Below, in pieces: positions 12,861 to 26,856 of a DNA stretch of 64,000 nucleotides; position 1 is the stretch's first letter; the number at the start of each line of letters is the position of its first letter. The translations under genes were made by a program, and so were the position numbers. The DNA is from Branchiostoma floridae (lineage: Eukaryota; Chordata; Leptocardii; Amphioxiformes; Branchiostomatidae). Under the pieces are notes generated by a model. That model was not told the DNA's origin, made no database searches, and saw only the letters and a program-made list of their open reading frames with translations. Location: positions 9,097,470-9,161,469 of the forward strand of contig NC_049983.1 in the NCBI RefSeq assembly GCF_000003815.2. Reading direction: 5' to 3'.

Positions 12861-13759
12861 TACTGCAATAGCCCATGACCTAGCCTGATTAAATCTCGCT
12901 TATAGCAGCCCGCCAAACAACCGCCGGCCCAGTTACAGCCCTGGACAGCGGAGTTTGTGTTACCCAGACTACCCATGACCCACATCAGTGCATATGATGT
13001 GAAAAACGCTCAGTGTTCCGGTCACAGCCAAACACCCGCACAACTGTTCTCTGTCTGGCTTAGCCAGTTGACCTAACCTCACACTAGAGCTGGTTACCAT
13101 CAAGCCAAGGAGGAATGTTCATAGTTGTGTTTCTAGTGCCATACTCCACAGGACTTCTACAATTTAAAGGCAACTTGAGATCTGGCTGTCCAACATAAAC
13201 AATTTTTCCTGTGATAAGTTAGGTCACACCACATAACTCATTCTTCCCAAAGGAAGAAAAGCTTGGAATGGTTCCCAGTCTTTTATTAGATACAAATCTC
13301 TTCCCAGCCACTTCAGACTTTTCACACTACTTCAAGTAATCATCATTCAACCATATTGCTGAAAACCATGTACACCTATTTTTAGATGAGGCCAAACCAA
13401 ATTTATTTGCTGCTTCTCTGTGATTTTTTTTTTCAGAAAAAAGTTGGACTGACAGGTCAGAAAAAAATAAAAATAAATTTTTTTAAAAGGTCTGATGTGA
13501 AGACATATGGCTCAAATAAAAAAAAAACAGTCTGAGGAGTTTAATGGCACGTTTTATACAATGAATCCCTTCCTTGATTTGTTACTAATGTTGTAAATAA
13601 AAGGCATTGTTTTTAAACTGAAGTTATGTGTATGATTGTGGCTCTGAATGGTAATATTTACAGGTTTGTGATAGCAACACCAATATTATTTTTTTTCAGG
13701 ACTTCATTTTTTTTTTTTTTGAAAGTGAAAAAAACTGGACAGGCGAATTGGAGAAGCAA
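12861..13759. other. Non-coding stretch
   Basis: No gene seen. It contains poly-T and poly-A runs near 13,425-13,520 and 13,690-13,722. Confidence 0.35.
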
Positions 13760-15898
13760 CCTCTGTGAAAATTCAAGCGTCCGAAACTGCCCGGACGGCG
13801 TCTACAAGCGTCCAATGGCGTCCGAGCGCGTTTCAGACGTTCTGGACGCGTTCATTGCGGCCGCGGACACATCGTGAGCGTCCGTGCCGTTCTGTCAGTT
13901 TTTATGGTGAACGCCCGAACGGCTGAAAGACCTTCCATTGCCGTCGGAGACGGCCACTGATGGGCCTATAAAATACTTAGTCACCCGACGCCCACAGACG
14001 GCTGCGTCTTTTCTTATGATCCCCACGGGAAACATGACGTTTTAACTTCTGCACATGCGCCAATTTCAGCGGGTGAATTCGAATTTCAGACCGTTGAACA
14101 CTCCGGCGGTTGCAGGACTTATGTTCAGAAGGTGACTATTTCTGTGGATTTCATGTCCGTTTGTTAAATTTTGCGCACTTTTGGACCAAGGACTTCACGT
14201 CTAGACGTAGCAGCTGATGTTTGTACGACATTGTGCTGAGGTTGGGTTTACGGCGATGACTGTATCCGTTATTTATACTAAAAAGAATGTACAAAAATTA
14301 TTTGTCGTGCGCCGACAAGGGGGAAAAATTATACTACTTACTCGAAGCAGCAAACCTTGGACAGCAGAAATCACAGATGTGACAGACGTCAAAAGAAGCA
14401 GCGGTTCTTCCGTTAGCTGATTGTCGATACTTTGCAGGCGCCGGTAAGTGAATACTTCGCATTTTATTCTAATTTTTTGTACAATCATCTGTTGCAAAGT
14501 TTACCGACGACTTGTTGTTACGGGTGCCCTCCCCACATACGCGAAGAAATGATAAAATTTAGGATCTTGTTTTGATGCCACAAAATAAAGAGAATTATGA
14601 ACACGTTGTAGAATACTTGTAAAAAATATCTGTTGTTTCTATTAAGAATGATAATGCTGTTAAAATGTAGATTTAGACAACAGATAATGAGATAGCACCT
14701 ACCGATTTTGCCGGTGCCAATCAAAATCTTAGTCGGCTCTTCCAACTACTTGAGGTTAGGAACTTATGAAACGGAAGACTTTATTTCGCTACCTCGAAAT
14801 AAAAAAAATGACTTATGATCTTTGTAGAAAATTTAACGTTATTTCACATTTATATATCCAGTCTTTAGCAAATACTGGTGCAATTAAAATTTACGATAGA
14901 AAATTTCAAACGTCCTGTATTTTCCCTTGATGTTATGTGGGCTCGTCCATTCTGATGTAACGTGTCGGCACGGCGGCACAAAAAGCCGCGGACACGATTG
15001 AAGGCCGGATTGAATTTCGTACACGTAGCAAAGTTGATTAAACGCCGCGGAGTACGTGTAAACAATTTACGAAGAAATTTGTTCAAGTTGTGTTTGATTT
15101 TAGCTAAACCTGACGGCCCGGTGGTGGGTGGTCTTCTACAATTCACTGCCTGGCTGAATATTTGTTTGTTTGGTATGTGGCAACGCTTGTCCCAACAGGC
15201 CATAAAATTATAGCTGTGACCGGACGGCGTCAGAAACGGCGTCCGGGCAGCCGTCTACGCACGTTCCAAATTAAATGCACCGGCCCGTTATGAGTTTCTA
15301 CCGTACTGACTGACTAACTAAAACTGTGTCTTGAAGAAAAAATATTTTGCTAGGAGTTTGGCCCAGATATTAACCTTTGATAATATAGCGATGACAGCCT
15401 CTTGGCCTTTCATTCCATTTTCTGTCGAATTTTACGATCTGTACCCCCCGTGGGAAGGCGTGGTGGAGGCTACCGCCCGTACCAGCAGCCTGGATTACGC
15501 CGTTTATGCCCGTCGCAACCGGCGTCCGATCCGTCCCAGCAGCCTGGATTACGTCATTTACGTCCGTCGCAATCGGCGTCTGGTCCGTCCGCAGAGACGT
15601 CTGTTCCCAGCGGGGGGGCCCCGCCCGACGGAGCGCGGGAGCGTCCGGCTGCCCGCTTTCAGACGCCGTCTCGGACGTCCCGAACGTCCGACCGGACGCG
15701 TCTAAAGTGCCAATCTAGACGCGTCCAAGCGTTTGTTATGCCGTTCGGACCGTCTTGGACGTTTCGTCGGGCGTTCAAAAGCCCGTCCCATGCCGTCCGC
15801 CGCCGTAACCGTCCAAAGCGTCCCAATAATTTAAGACGCCTTGGACGGTTGTCGCAAACGGCGTTTCGCCGTCTGAGACGCTTGAATTTTCACAGAGG
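13760..15898. mobile_element. DNA-transposon-like element with GACG/CGTC-rich subterminal regions, 2139 bp
   Basis: A 22 bp terminal inverted repeat is exact: 13,760-13,781 (starts CCTCTGTGAAAATTCAAGC) against 15,877-15,898. Both subterminal zones (about 13,775-13,960 and 15,215-15,880) are crowded with short CGTCC, GGACG, GACGC and GACGG motifs in both orientations, a pattern seen in elements with subterminal transposase-binding repeats such as CACTA and hAT. The AT-rich middle has no recognisable transposase, so the element is probably non-autonomous. No clear target duplication is visible. The open frames at 15,331-15,923 follow the motif-rich DNA in all three frames and are not genes. Confidence 0.7.
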
Positions 15899-17701
15899 AA
15901 CAAATAAGATTGGTGTGGTCTAGAACCAGAATAACAGAAATGTGTTTATAGGACGCTGTGTATGTTTGCAAGCTGGTGTGTTTCCCTTACCTTCCTCACA
16001 ATGTAAACACATCACAGAATAGACACTCTCCAGAAAAGATGCAAGAAAAATCTACCCGTCCTCTAGTGCATTCAGTCCACTCCAAAATGTCAACACCTAT
16101 GGAACTGTCTACCACAAGACATTGTAAATATCAGAGACTTGAAGAACTTCAAATGCCCACCTCACCGATATTCGCCAGCGTGATGCATTGTAAATGTCAG
16201 CACAGCTGCTAAAGATGAGGTGTGGTCACAGCATAGATAAAAAAAACAAAAAAACTAAAATCCTTTTCAGCACCCAAAATAAACAGTGGCTTCTTCTTGA
16301 GTTCTATTCTTAGATTTTATGATTTCTACACACAATGTAATATCAGATTATCTATCACACATCATTATTCAAGTTTTAGAATGATTTATTACACTTACAG
16401 GAAGTAGAGGTTAGCGGATTTATCCGTGTTTTCAAACATGTCAGTTGGTCAGTCTCCGGAAGCCATAAAATATTGTGCTGTCCAGGAAAGTTGCCTTCTC
16501 TTACCATTATTCTCAGTCAGTCAAACTCAGAGTGGGAAATTTTCACCACAAACTGGCAAAGTCTGAAAAGCTCTAAAAAGGATGGGAGAATAACTGTAAT
16601 AAAACTGTAACATTATACTGTAAGGATAAGAGCGTACGGGAAAATTCTTAAAGATATAATATAAATTTTGAGACATAATATAAATTTTGAGTATAAGATT
16701 CAATACCTGTTTTATCACAAAACACAAGTTTGCCCTCTATTGACAATAAATATATGTGCAAATGCTTTCTGTTTTTGAGATTCGTGGTAATTCCAATACA
16801 AAAAAAAAGTAGTGGTACTTAGTAATTTAGTTAATCAAAAGAGCAAGCAAATAAAATGATGTGGTTGCACTTTTATCATACCAATACTTGTGCACTCAGT
16901 CAAGCATGTAAGGCCACAGCAAGTAAATTCTATGGATGACATCTTCTGCAGACTGCAAAAATAGTGCGATAGGGCGGGGAAAAAAACAAGATGGGTGAAA
17001 AAAACAAGATGGCTACATTTTCAAAAATAGGCACCATAAAGTTGTGATGACTGTTGTAAAAAGAATTAAAGGGACAAAACTGATGGTATCAGAGCCAACA
17101 ATGCATTCATTCCTGTATTCAAGACATGTACTGGTGTGGTAAAAGTGACACTAGTGTGGTACACTGGCATCACTAACAAAGTTGGTAACCACACTCATGG
17201 CTTCCATATTGGTGTCACTTTTACAACTATCCAATAAGTTTCATTTCTACAACTACAGTCCTGGATACCTTGCAAGTGTCACTTCTACAAGTACAATTAT
17301 TAGGCTACAACACAATATATTTGCTCATTTTGATACTTTATCGTCATGTTGACCATCCCTGCAGAAGAAAAAATTCTTCTTTTTTTTCTGAAATCAGGCG
17401 AAAATTAATGCGCGCGCTGATATTCTCCATTTCTTCCTGTAGTATAAGTTGCTTCGTCACAAGCAAATGCCAATGACTATGAAATCGGAAAAAGTTTCAA
17501 TCAAAACAAATATGCAACCCTAGTGCTCTTCAATAAAAAGATTTGCCGACAGTGATACAAAGCTCTGAGCCCAACCTCAAGGCTCCCCACCACCCTTGTA
17601 AGATTTACATGTTGATTCCAATAGCCCAGCAACCCTGCACATGTGGCAGCTGCTACGCAACATAAACCCTGGTATTCCCCTTAGGCTATGTGGATCAGCC
17701 A
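15899..17701. other. Non-coding stretch
   Basis: AT-rich; no exon, element end or RNA gene recognised. A short direct repeat (ATAATATAAATTTTGAG twice) occurs near 16,657-16,692. Confidence 0.35.
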
Positions 17702-18690
17702 TGACTTAGGACACCACCCTGCATGTGAACCTGAGAGTGCCAAATGTCGTTCAGTCACCGAACCAAATCTTGGGCACACTCCTTCGAATTGTCAATATCT
17801 AGTATGATTGGATCCATTTCATGGCTCCTCCCCCTATTAATTCATGGTCTTTTCTATGTCATGGCTGCAGTTAGAATTGCCTGGGTACCATCCTGTTTCT
17901 ACCGGGGCTCCTTACACTCACTTCCCTGGCGAGTGTAAGGAGCCCCGGTAGAATACGGATGGTACCCAGGCTACAGTAAGAAGGCTTAGGACACCACCCT
18001 GCATGTGAACCTGAGAGTGCCAAATGTCATTCAGTCACCGAACCAAACCTTGGGCACACTCCTTCGAAATTGTCAATATCTAGTATGATTGGATCCATTT
18101 TCATGGCTTCTCCCCCCCTACAAGTTCATGGTCTTTTCTATGTCATGGCTGCAGTTAGAAGGCTTATTTAGGACACCACTGTGCATGTGAACCTGAGAGC
18201 GCCAAATGTCCTTCAACACAGAACCAAACCTTGGGCACGTTCCCCACAATGGGAGTTGCCCAGCTGTCTCCAACTTTAACTCTAGCTCGCCTTTATCTGT
18301 GGGGAACCTATATCCATGCTATTGTATTCCAAACGGGTTTTTTAGGGATTCCAGGCCCGCGGTTAGTGATTTCAAAGGTTGCAATTTTCTTTTCAAAAAA
18401 ATACAGTTTGAAAACAGTTTGCCTGTGAGGGTTGTATTTCAATAGGATAGTCGACATCGACAGGCAACTGTTTTCAAACTGTAGACTCATGGAGTGGAAT
18501 TTTTTTCTGTCCCAACAAGTAAATTTCCAACCTGGGAAAGAGGGACAGGTGGAGACAGCCCTGGAATTGTCCATATCTAGTATGAGAAGATTATATCCAT
18601 TTCATGGCTCCTCCCACTTTAAGTTCAAGGTCTCTTTCAATGTCATAGCTGCAATCAATAGACTAACACATGTAGACAAGCTAATGATGT
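17702..18690. repeat. Tandem repeat of about 180 bp, two full and two partial units
   Basis: Units begin near 17,702, 17,986, 18,167 and (partial) 18,570. They share TTAGGACACCAC, CTGCATGTGAACCTGAGAG, TCAATATCTAGTATGATTGG and ATGTCATGGCTGCAGTTAGA-type sequence. The first unit is interrupted by the MITE at 17,877-17,973 and the third by unrelated sequence. The flanking segments 18,393-18,420 and 18,461-18,484 form an inverted repeat. Confidence 0.75.
17877..17973. mobile_element. Short foldback MITE of the CCTGGGTACCATCC family
   Basis: A 97 bp hairpin with ends TTGCCTGGGTACCATCC and GGATGGTACCCAGGCTA; the inner arms are perfect complements around TTACACTC. It sits between CAGTTAGAA (17,868-17,876) and CAGTAAGAA (17,974-17,982), a 9 bp target duplication with one change. 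The adjacent tandem unit keeps the empty site at 18,152-18,160. Confidence 0.85.
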
Positions 18691-18939
18691 CACATATTTA
18701 AGAGGTCCCCAAAGTGCAGTCCTTTTTACATGCACCACTGACGTCTGATACCGTATCATTTTCTGATGAAGTCAAGTCTGAACTCAAGTTCAAAATCAGT
18801 ACATGTCACAAAGACTGGAAGAGAAACAAGTAACTCCCCACCCCCAAGAATAAGTGAAGACTAGCTCGATTTATGAATATAAAAATGAAAAATGTAACCT
18901 CCTTTGGAAGAAATAATATCTCAAAAGTAGTCCTTCTTG

Positions 18940-19090
18940 GACTGGTAAGCCCCAAAACACATAAACGACTACTGCAGTAGTATCGGTATAATCTGTTTAT
19001 TTTATTTTCGGTCCAAAATCCGGTCCACTGATGTTTTCCGGTCTGGAAAAAACGGACCGGTCCAAGAAGAAAAACCATTTTTGTGCCAGT
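18940..19090. repeat. Dispersed repeat copy (TAAGCCCCAAAACACAT family)
   Basis: TAAGCCCCAAAACACAT, then TATAATCTGTTTATTTT, then a GGTCCAAAATCCGGTC-like segment. The same order is found at 42,796-42,880 and about 54,090-54,170. Confidence 0.6.
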
Positions 19091-19424
19091 CCACTGTACG
19101 AGTACCCATCCCTTGTATTGTAGCAGAGAAAAGGAAAAAAAATGCTCATTCTAAATACAACAACTAAAAGGTGAAATATATTATGGGAATCTGAGAATGA
19201 AATGGTAAGCAAGACAGAACAACCCTAATCGTATGAAACCAATTTCTTTTTATGGCACCTGGGTTCCATGGCATTCCAGAAATATGGGGTTATCCTATGA
19301 CACGTGGCTGCTGTAAAATGGAATCATCAATCACAAAGACAACCCGAGACACCCACATGGTAAAGACATTTCTCCTTCAGGACACTTCAAGGTTAAACAG
19401 TACAAATAGAATCCAGACCAACAA

Positions 19425-19770
19425 CATTGTGCAACTACTCAACGTCAGAGGGTTACGTTGATTAAAGTCATGTGGGTATTTTTTCAAGATGCGAGTATGT
19501 GTGCAAAACGTACAACTGTATGCAACATGACCTTGACATAAGTTCAGAAAAAAACTTGATGTTTCATATCATGTTAGAAGACCTTTTACAGTTACTGCAA
19601 CTACTCAACGTCACAGGGTTGGTTATGTTGATTCAAGTCATGTGGGCATTTTTTACAGACGCCAGTACGAGCACAAAACATTACCTACGTAATCATGTAA
19701 CTTGATCTTAACATAAGAATTGAAGTCCAGAAAAAACTTGATGTATCATACCATGTTAGAAGATGTGGTA
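19425..19770. repeat. Two-copy tandem repeat, about 166 bp
   Basis: CAACTACTCAACGTCA at 19,431 and 19,598 each start a unit containing AAGTCATGTGGG, TTTTTT, and an AACTTGATGT…CATGTTAGAAGA block. The copies are diverged and the frames are not conserved. Confidence 0.65.
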
Positions 19771-20099
19771 CAGCTTCAAATTGAGAACATACAGGCAACA
19801 TTAACCCTCTGGGATATAAATATATAAGTAATCTATACTTGACTGTAGCTTGAGATCTTGTCTAATCATTGACCCATAGCATAACAGTTGAAGGATACAA
19901 TATGTAGTGTGATGGTCGACTATTACAGGCGGCATATCTTCATACCTTAAACCTGATATGTCTCATAATATGCTGTACTTGTAAATTATAAATAATATTG
20001 TAGAATGATCCAGTACTGTGCTCCACTTTGTTTTATTGCCATCCTTTTCTAAAACACACGACTTACAATACTCTGGACATAATTAAATAGGTTAAATAC

Positions 20100-20309
20100 A
20101 ACTGTAGATGCAGAAATGTTTGCGGTGGTTCTATGTTCGCGGTTTTCGCATTGCAAATTTACCGCGAACTTAAAACTACTGCGAACATTTTTCCATGGAA
20201 GTAAGGGACTGCAGTGCATGTTGCTACCGCGAACTTAAAACCACTGCGAACAGTCCTTTCCCCGCTACCGCGAAATTAAATCCCCACGAACTTAAATGCA
20301 TTTACTTTA
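20100..20309. mobile_element. MITE, ACTGTAAATGCAG family, second copy
   Basis: The left end is ACTGTAGATGCAGAAATG. Internal repeats of CGCGAACTTAAAAC occur twice, and the right end is CGAACTTAAATGCATTTAC. Same organisation as 5031-5232. Confidence 0.7.
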
Positions 20310-23300
20310 CCAAATGTACTACGGTTAGTCACAAATACCTCCCAGTACCGTTACCTCTTTATCTAATTACCATCTTCCTTACATAACTTTCAAAAATTCT
20401 CCTGTCCATCATTTCCTTACAAATCACTGCCCTAAATATATCTCTGAGCTTGGGAAATGGGATGGTCCTAATTTCATTTCCAATCATCCTACCCTATAGC
20501 ATGCTGATTGTAATCTAAAGAGGTCAACATACCAAGCACAATGGAGCTCATAATGCCCTCTTTCTACAGACATATCAACCTTTAAATGATGTCCTTTGGT
20601 GTGCTTGTCCCATGGGAATGGATGTTGGAGGCTAATATCAAACATAAACATTAAGCAGTAGGCTCGCTCTAAAAGGTAACCAAATCATACATCAAATTTG
20701 ACATCAAAGGGCTTGTCCCAGAAAAAAAGCCTTTTCCTGATGCATGTAATTCATCGACTTGTTCAATCAAATCTTCTGATTACAAACAGTAGTTACTAGT
20801 ACAGTAGTATCTTGACAAATTTCTTCCTTGAAAACAAAGCAGAACTCATTTGAAACTACATGTAGTAGTTCATAAATACAAGAAAATTTATCAACTTCTT
20901 CCATCAGATTTTCTGATTAGGCCATGTTGATTTGATTACATGGATGACATCCTTGAGGAAGTTTGACCAAAAAAAAGTTGTCTTCTTTATGAAATCAAAG
21001 TGGCCAGGAAGGTTGAACACATGACTGAACACATAGAATATAGTACCAAACAATTTGATTTTTCATTTTTGTTCTTTCACATCTTCTTTAACCTTGTTAT
21101 GTTCTATGACATTAGTATACTTTTTCCATCTTTTATTTTTGCAATCCACTGCATATATTTGCTTATTTTGAAACTGCTTTGTACGATTTAGAGTATGGTT
21201 AAAACTTTTCCGGAATGGCCGGAAATTGATGCGCGCACGGATGTCATCTATATAATCAAATTAACATGGCCTTACAAACTTTGGTAAGACAAATCTTTAC
21301 AAAGTCCTGCTATGAAAACTGGATGGAAACAGAGATCATCACAGATAAAAGGGCTTTTAGGAAAAGGTGTCCCTTCCTGTCATGTGGCTTTGGATAAAAT
21401 CACGGGTCAAATACAGACAAAGTACTTTTCAAGATGACTTGTCCCTCAGACGTGTACATTCAAACTCTAGATCACATGGAACCAGGCCAAATGTAACCTG
21501 GAAACCCAGTCGTTTGTGGCTTGGCCTTCGTAACTAGCGTACGCTCTCTACGGGACAGATGGAGCTCTCTGCCACCAGGGTAATCGTCTGCACCCAGTAG
21601 GATTGTACTGGGCAAAGTCCTACCGCGTTAAAATTCTACCAGGTGCAGATGATTACCTGTGAGAAAGGAGTAGAATTCTAGAAGCAGACAGAAACAATAT
21701 ATACAAATATCCTGACTCCCCGAATTAAAACCTGGGCCGATCCACGGCCGCCAACCCACAAACCCAGACGCTAAACCGTTCAGCCAAAAGGATTAAAGCC
21801 GTTTGACGTGGTCAGTTTAGCAGTCCTTGAACCCCACTGTTACACTACTAGCTGAGAATGACTGGATTCCAGGTTAGGCCAAAGGTGGGTACCAACCCAG
21901 TTGCACCAGATTGGACTGGAAAAACCTCATCTGTTCCAGAGTTCCGACCAAACAAACGTCAGATTCAGCTTCGAAGTTCAAGTTCAGAGAAGGAGTCCTT
22001 GACCCTGACAAAGACCTGAACAGGGCAGACTGGTAGTGTATACAGACCCTCTGAGACCAAATGGGGCGTGCCTGTAGTGTAATCATTGAAACTGCATGCA
22101 AAAAGAACAACATTCAGTTCACATAAATCTGACCCCTAGACCCAACACTTTGGTGCTCACTAGTAACAATAATGTACAAAATAACCCATTTTATATCATA
22201 CCCAGCCCTATTTATGTTCAATATCGGTGTACGAACTGGTCCGTATTTTACATTGGTGCCCAGACTTCCATAGTTCGACTCGAACGATCCGAACTCGCCT
22301 GAGTGCACCGCTTTTGAAAATTTGTTTAAACTGTTGCGTTCCTTTGTCCAGAAGTTGCAGTTGATGTCACGTACTTTGCTCTCTTGTTTAGGTAATAAAC
22401 TTCTTGGGTTTTCTTGGGTTGTCATTCGCAAGTCGGGCAATCCTACCCATGGTCGGGCTGTACCTCGGGCAATAAGGAATACCCTGTGTTGTATTCTATA
22501 TAAACAACCTGCATATGGGCATGCCACCATTTTCCAAGGGCAATTTCTAAAATACTCTTACAGCAGACTTTCTCTCCTATCCAAACTCTATCATCCACAA
22601 TCCCTTTACGAGAAAGACCTGGTTTAGGCTACCAAAGCTCCATGAAATCATTCCCTTCTATCCTAACTCCAGATTGTGCTCTAATCCCCTCTTCACTCCC
22701 ACCTATTCATTTTAATTTCTCACCAGTGGGCACTTCCCTTTGTGAATTGATTAAAATCAACACACCTCCTTACAGGATGGGACTATCACATGGAAATTTC
22801 AATTTCACACATTAACTTCACTGTCATGCATGACCCACTTCTTTTCCCTTTGATAGTCTTGAACACAAAGGGCCATTACCCAATTATTTCCCCATCAGGC
22901 ACAAACAAGTTCATTCATGGTTTTATCCCCTATTGAGTTCAGTCTTGTAATTCTTTCAAATGCAAACATTTCCTAATTCATTACAGTGGTCAGTGGTAGA
23001 GAACTACATGTATATTATAATAGCAAACATAAAGTACATGTATATGCTACTCCAATGGACCTTGTTTTGCTTTAACTTTAAATAAGTAATATATTTATAT
23101 TCTTAAATTTCTATGGTAATTTCTGCCAGTAAGTGGTAAAACTTTGTGTGTAATGAATGAAAATGTAAAATATATATGGAGTAACTGGATGATAATAATG
23201 TTGTACTGACATATGTTTGGATGATAAGAATATCATTTAAATCGTGATCTAACCATCCACTAATACATGTATTAACTTCAACTTTGCGAAAAGCCTAGAC

Positions 23301-24194
23301 AAAACAGAATCAAAGTTGAAAGGTTATTTGCAATTGAACCAGCTTAGCACATTCCAGAGTCAGTGACATAATATACAACATAATTAACACATCATGCCCT
23401 TTACTTTAGCAGGAAGCCCCCCCCCCCCCAGCACTTGGAGTTGAGGTTACCAAAATGATCAATGCAATGCAATTCCTCTCTTGACAGGCATGTTATTGAC
23501 AGTCTCTATTTCTTACTCAGAAATCCTATCAAAAATTAAGGAAATGTCATTTCAGTGGGTTTGATTTTCAGGTTCCATGCCCCTGAATCCCCCTAGAAAG
23601 CCAATTATCAACCAAAGTCTCACCCCAACCAAAATCCTGCCTTCTTTACCAAAGTTAGACATGTGCATTCGAGATATCGATGGCCACAACATTTGAGTAA
23701 TAAACTTTTAATGACCAGCCATCATAATTGAGTTTGACTAGTTAGCCAATGTACTAACAGACAGTTACCAGATTGGCAATTCAAATCAATATTGCTATAC
23801 AATAGCCATTTCTCTGTGCCACATGATACTACCTGTAGCAGAGAAACATTTTCATATGTCCTAAATCGAAATCATTCATTACAAGTGAGATTCTCAGTAT
23901 TAAAGAGGAATTAGATATTTTCCGCCAGAAATGTCTGTTTGGATTCTACCATCCACAGGAAGTACAGCCACATGTTTCTGTTATTCCACATAATTGGAAC
24001 CAAGTGTCTGTCAGACAGACTTGAAAAGTGGAATGCCTGTTATTCTAAGTCCATTTGTCTTTCAACAAAGGCTCTGTGGCTGTCTGTTCTGGGCTGTAGT
24101 CATACAGTCAACGCAAGGTGACAAGTCTGGAGCTTTGTCTGCTCAGCTGGTGGGCTCTGCAATAGTCTGATATAGAATCAAGGGCATATACTAG
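20310..24194. other. Non-coding stretch with one dispersed repeat
   Basis: No gene recognised. Positions about 22,190-22,345 hold a repeat (CCATAGTTCGACTCGAACGA, then CGTTCCTTTG) whose reverse-complement copy lies at about 38,715-38,900. The open frames at 22,114-22,627 lie partly in this repeat and look like chance. Confidence 0.4.
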
Positions 24195-24520
24195 TACTGT
24201 AAATGCAGAAACTTTTGCGGTGGCTTTATGTTCGCGTTTTTCGCAGTGGCTGCTTCATCGCAAACTCAAAATCGCAGCAAACATTTTCCTTCTCGCTCGT
24301 TCCTTCTGTTCCTTGCCGGGTAACCAGTACTGTACGTAAGTGGGTTTCGCGAGGCGGTGCGTAGAGGCGCCAGGTTTTCCTATCAGTTTTTGACTAGAGT
24401 ACAGTACTGTAAATGCATTTAAGTTCGCGGGATGGCGCTAACGCGAACTCAAAACCACCGCGAACACTCCCGCTAACACGAAATTAAATCCCCGCAAACT
24501 TGAATGCAATTACGGTAGTA
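24195..24520. mobile_element. MITE, ACTGTAAATGCAG family, composite copy
   Basis: TACTGTAAATGCAGAAAC at 24,195 and a second TACTGTAAATGCATTTAAG near 24,404 suggest two overlapping or nested copies. The right end carries CGCAAACTTGAATGCA. Confidence 0.65.
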
Positions 24521-26274
24521 TAGGTTTAGCTGTAAATGCAGCGTGAGCCTCTCAATGAGTTATAACTGGCAGGATTTCCTTATATGCCTTGGGCTTTACC
24601 CTCCTATGGTTTTCAGTTCCCAGAAATCTGAAACGTGGAGGGGAAAAGAGTAATGTTTGGCAACCATGATAATAATTGATATGAATCATAGGTATGGCTG
24701 TAATCTAACCCTTTTAATCTCTTCTCTTTATGGTACAGCTTCCAAATATATATGCTGCAATGATATACTAGTATATATATCATGTATATATATTTGTCAG
24801 CTGTATGGTACCCAGTCATCTTATAATTTGGGTCATCAAAAGATTAGATAAAGTACCTCCCCTTTTTATCTTAATTACCCTCTTATATTTTCACCTCTTT
24901 GTCTGCTATCAGTAACTGCAAACGTCCATATCAGTTGATGGTCACACATCTACAAAATTATAAAATAATTATGTACAAGTAACAAATGCTTTCATTTCAA
25001 ATCTCAGGACTTGGCTCTGTTCTAAGAAATTATAATTCCCATCATAGCCTCAATCCATATGCCCATCACTGATTTCACTTCACTACAATGCAACACACAG
25101 TTCTGTTTGGTCTCTAAAAGTAAAAAAGTGGGAGGAAAATTAACTAGAACTGCTTTTAATTTACTGTTGGTCTCTGGGTTAGACAATCTGGGGGAGAAGA
25201 CCTTTCATCTCCCTTAGGCCTTACAATCTTAGGGGTCTCTTCAGTCTCAGATGATTTTTTTTCTGATAGAGTGTTGCCGCTGCGTCATACTAAGTGTTTT
25301 CCATCAAGTGATGAGGAGGAACCCTTGCTAAAAACAAGGGTTCTAATGAAATCCTGACCCAAATAGCCAGGAACATATTAACCAGGTGACAATCTTCCAA
25401 TACCCAGATACACAAGACAGGTCAGGAGGTCAGAGTAGTGGCATGATGAAATGGCCCAGAGGTAAGCGGGTGGAAAATTGGTGATGGTTTATTCCTGTTT
25501 CCTCTCAGCCCTACATAACTGTACAACATCCCTGGTGGATTCACTCTATTGATTATCTTCCTACATGTTTCCTTGACCCTACAGTTTCGAAAGATGGAGC
25601 GAACAGGTCTGTTTTGTAATTCCCTGGATTTGTTTTCTGTCAAAGGGGTGACCACATGTTATAGGGTGAACATAACAGCCACGGATCAATACAATTACAA
25701 GGGAAGTTGAGAGACGCTCATCAGAAAAGCCAATAACTTTGTGCAACCAATACATGTATTATGTACAGTAGCAGCCTGCTTGTACAATATATACACTGAT
25801 AAGAAAATAGTTTTGCTTTCCTTTGCTTTTCTAAGCATCGAAAATCCATCCTTCTATGTCTAGACAAAGCCTAGTCTTCATTTTCGTATCTGTAAGGAAC
25901 ATGTATCTTGTGAGGTCCTAAGAAAAACTACCAACAGAAGATGAAAACGGCTGACGGTATATGCTGTGCGCGTTTCAGATCTTTCATCTCTTTTTTGTTT
26001 TGGAACATACTTTTAGGTACAATGTCAAGATATTTGTTACTTTTGCCCTAAAGGTTACCCTCCGCACAGCAGCATGACACATGTTTGTTGCCTTTTTGCC
26101 GAGAAAAAATAAACCGAGTTTCCAACAAAATTTACGATGACAGCGGGGGCAAACGCTCCCAACATGCTTTACAACATTGGAAAATTAAACTACTTAGGAG
26201 AATCAAACATCTCATGAATCAAAGTCAACACTTCTTATTTATGAATTCTCCCTACTGCTGGCCCTGGCAAGGAG
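24521..26274. other. Non-coding stretch
   Basis: AT-rich; no gene or element ends recognised apart from a short TATATA-rich tract near 24,770-24,792. Confidence 0.35.
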
Positions 26275-26276
26275 TA

Positions 26277-26854
26277 CGAGGGGCGTTCAATAAGTAATGC
26301 CCCTGACTCATTTTCCATAGCAGGAGATAAATGAAACTTGACACAGTTATTAGTCTTTCTCTACATAGGAACCACCTAGAGTTATGAATTTCTCCCATTG
26401 TTTGATGCATCTCTGGGCACCGTTTTTGTAGGACACCCCAGGTTGGTCCTCCAACAGATACCTCATCAATGACAGAAGAGGGACGACCAGGTCTGGGAGC
26501 TGTTTCCACAGACTTCCGGCCATGTTTGAATTTACGATGCCAGCGTTTTACAACGTCATATGATGGGGCATCATCACCATAAGTTTCTTTCATTTCATCA
26601 AAAGTCTCCTTTGGTGTGCGTCCTTTCAAATACAAAAACCGAATCACTGCGTGACACTAAACTGGCTCCATTTCACACCTGGCTCATTTCACACCTGACT
26701 CAGTTCAAACACCTTTAAATCAGAAACTACTAATAGTTCAGAGCTGGTTTTTGCAACAAAACTTATAGAGATATTAATCATTATACATGCGAAATTTCAT
26801 CTAGATCAGACAACTGAAAATGGGTCAGAGACATTACTTATTGAACGCCCCCCG
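26277..26854 (-). mobile_element. Internally deleted mariner element, 578 bp
   Basis: TA dinucleotides at 26,275-26,276 and 26,855-26,856 flank inverted ends containing GGGGCGTTCAATAAGTAATG. On the minus strand, 26,647 to about 26,462 encodes the N-terminal helix-turn-helix region of a mariner transposase (MIRFLYLKGRTPKETFDEMK, then WHRKFKHGR and PGRPS). A separate frame near 26,430-26,370 encodes a typical mariner C-terminus (WEKFI, then YVEKD and stop). The central catalytic DDE/D domain is missing and the two parts are in different frames, so this copy cannot make transposase. Confidence 0.85.
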
Positions 26855-26856
26855 TA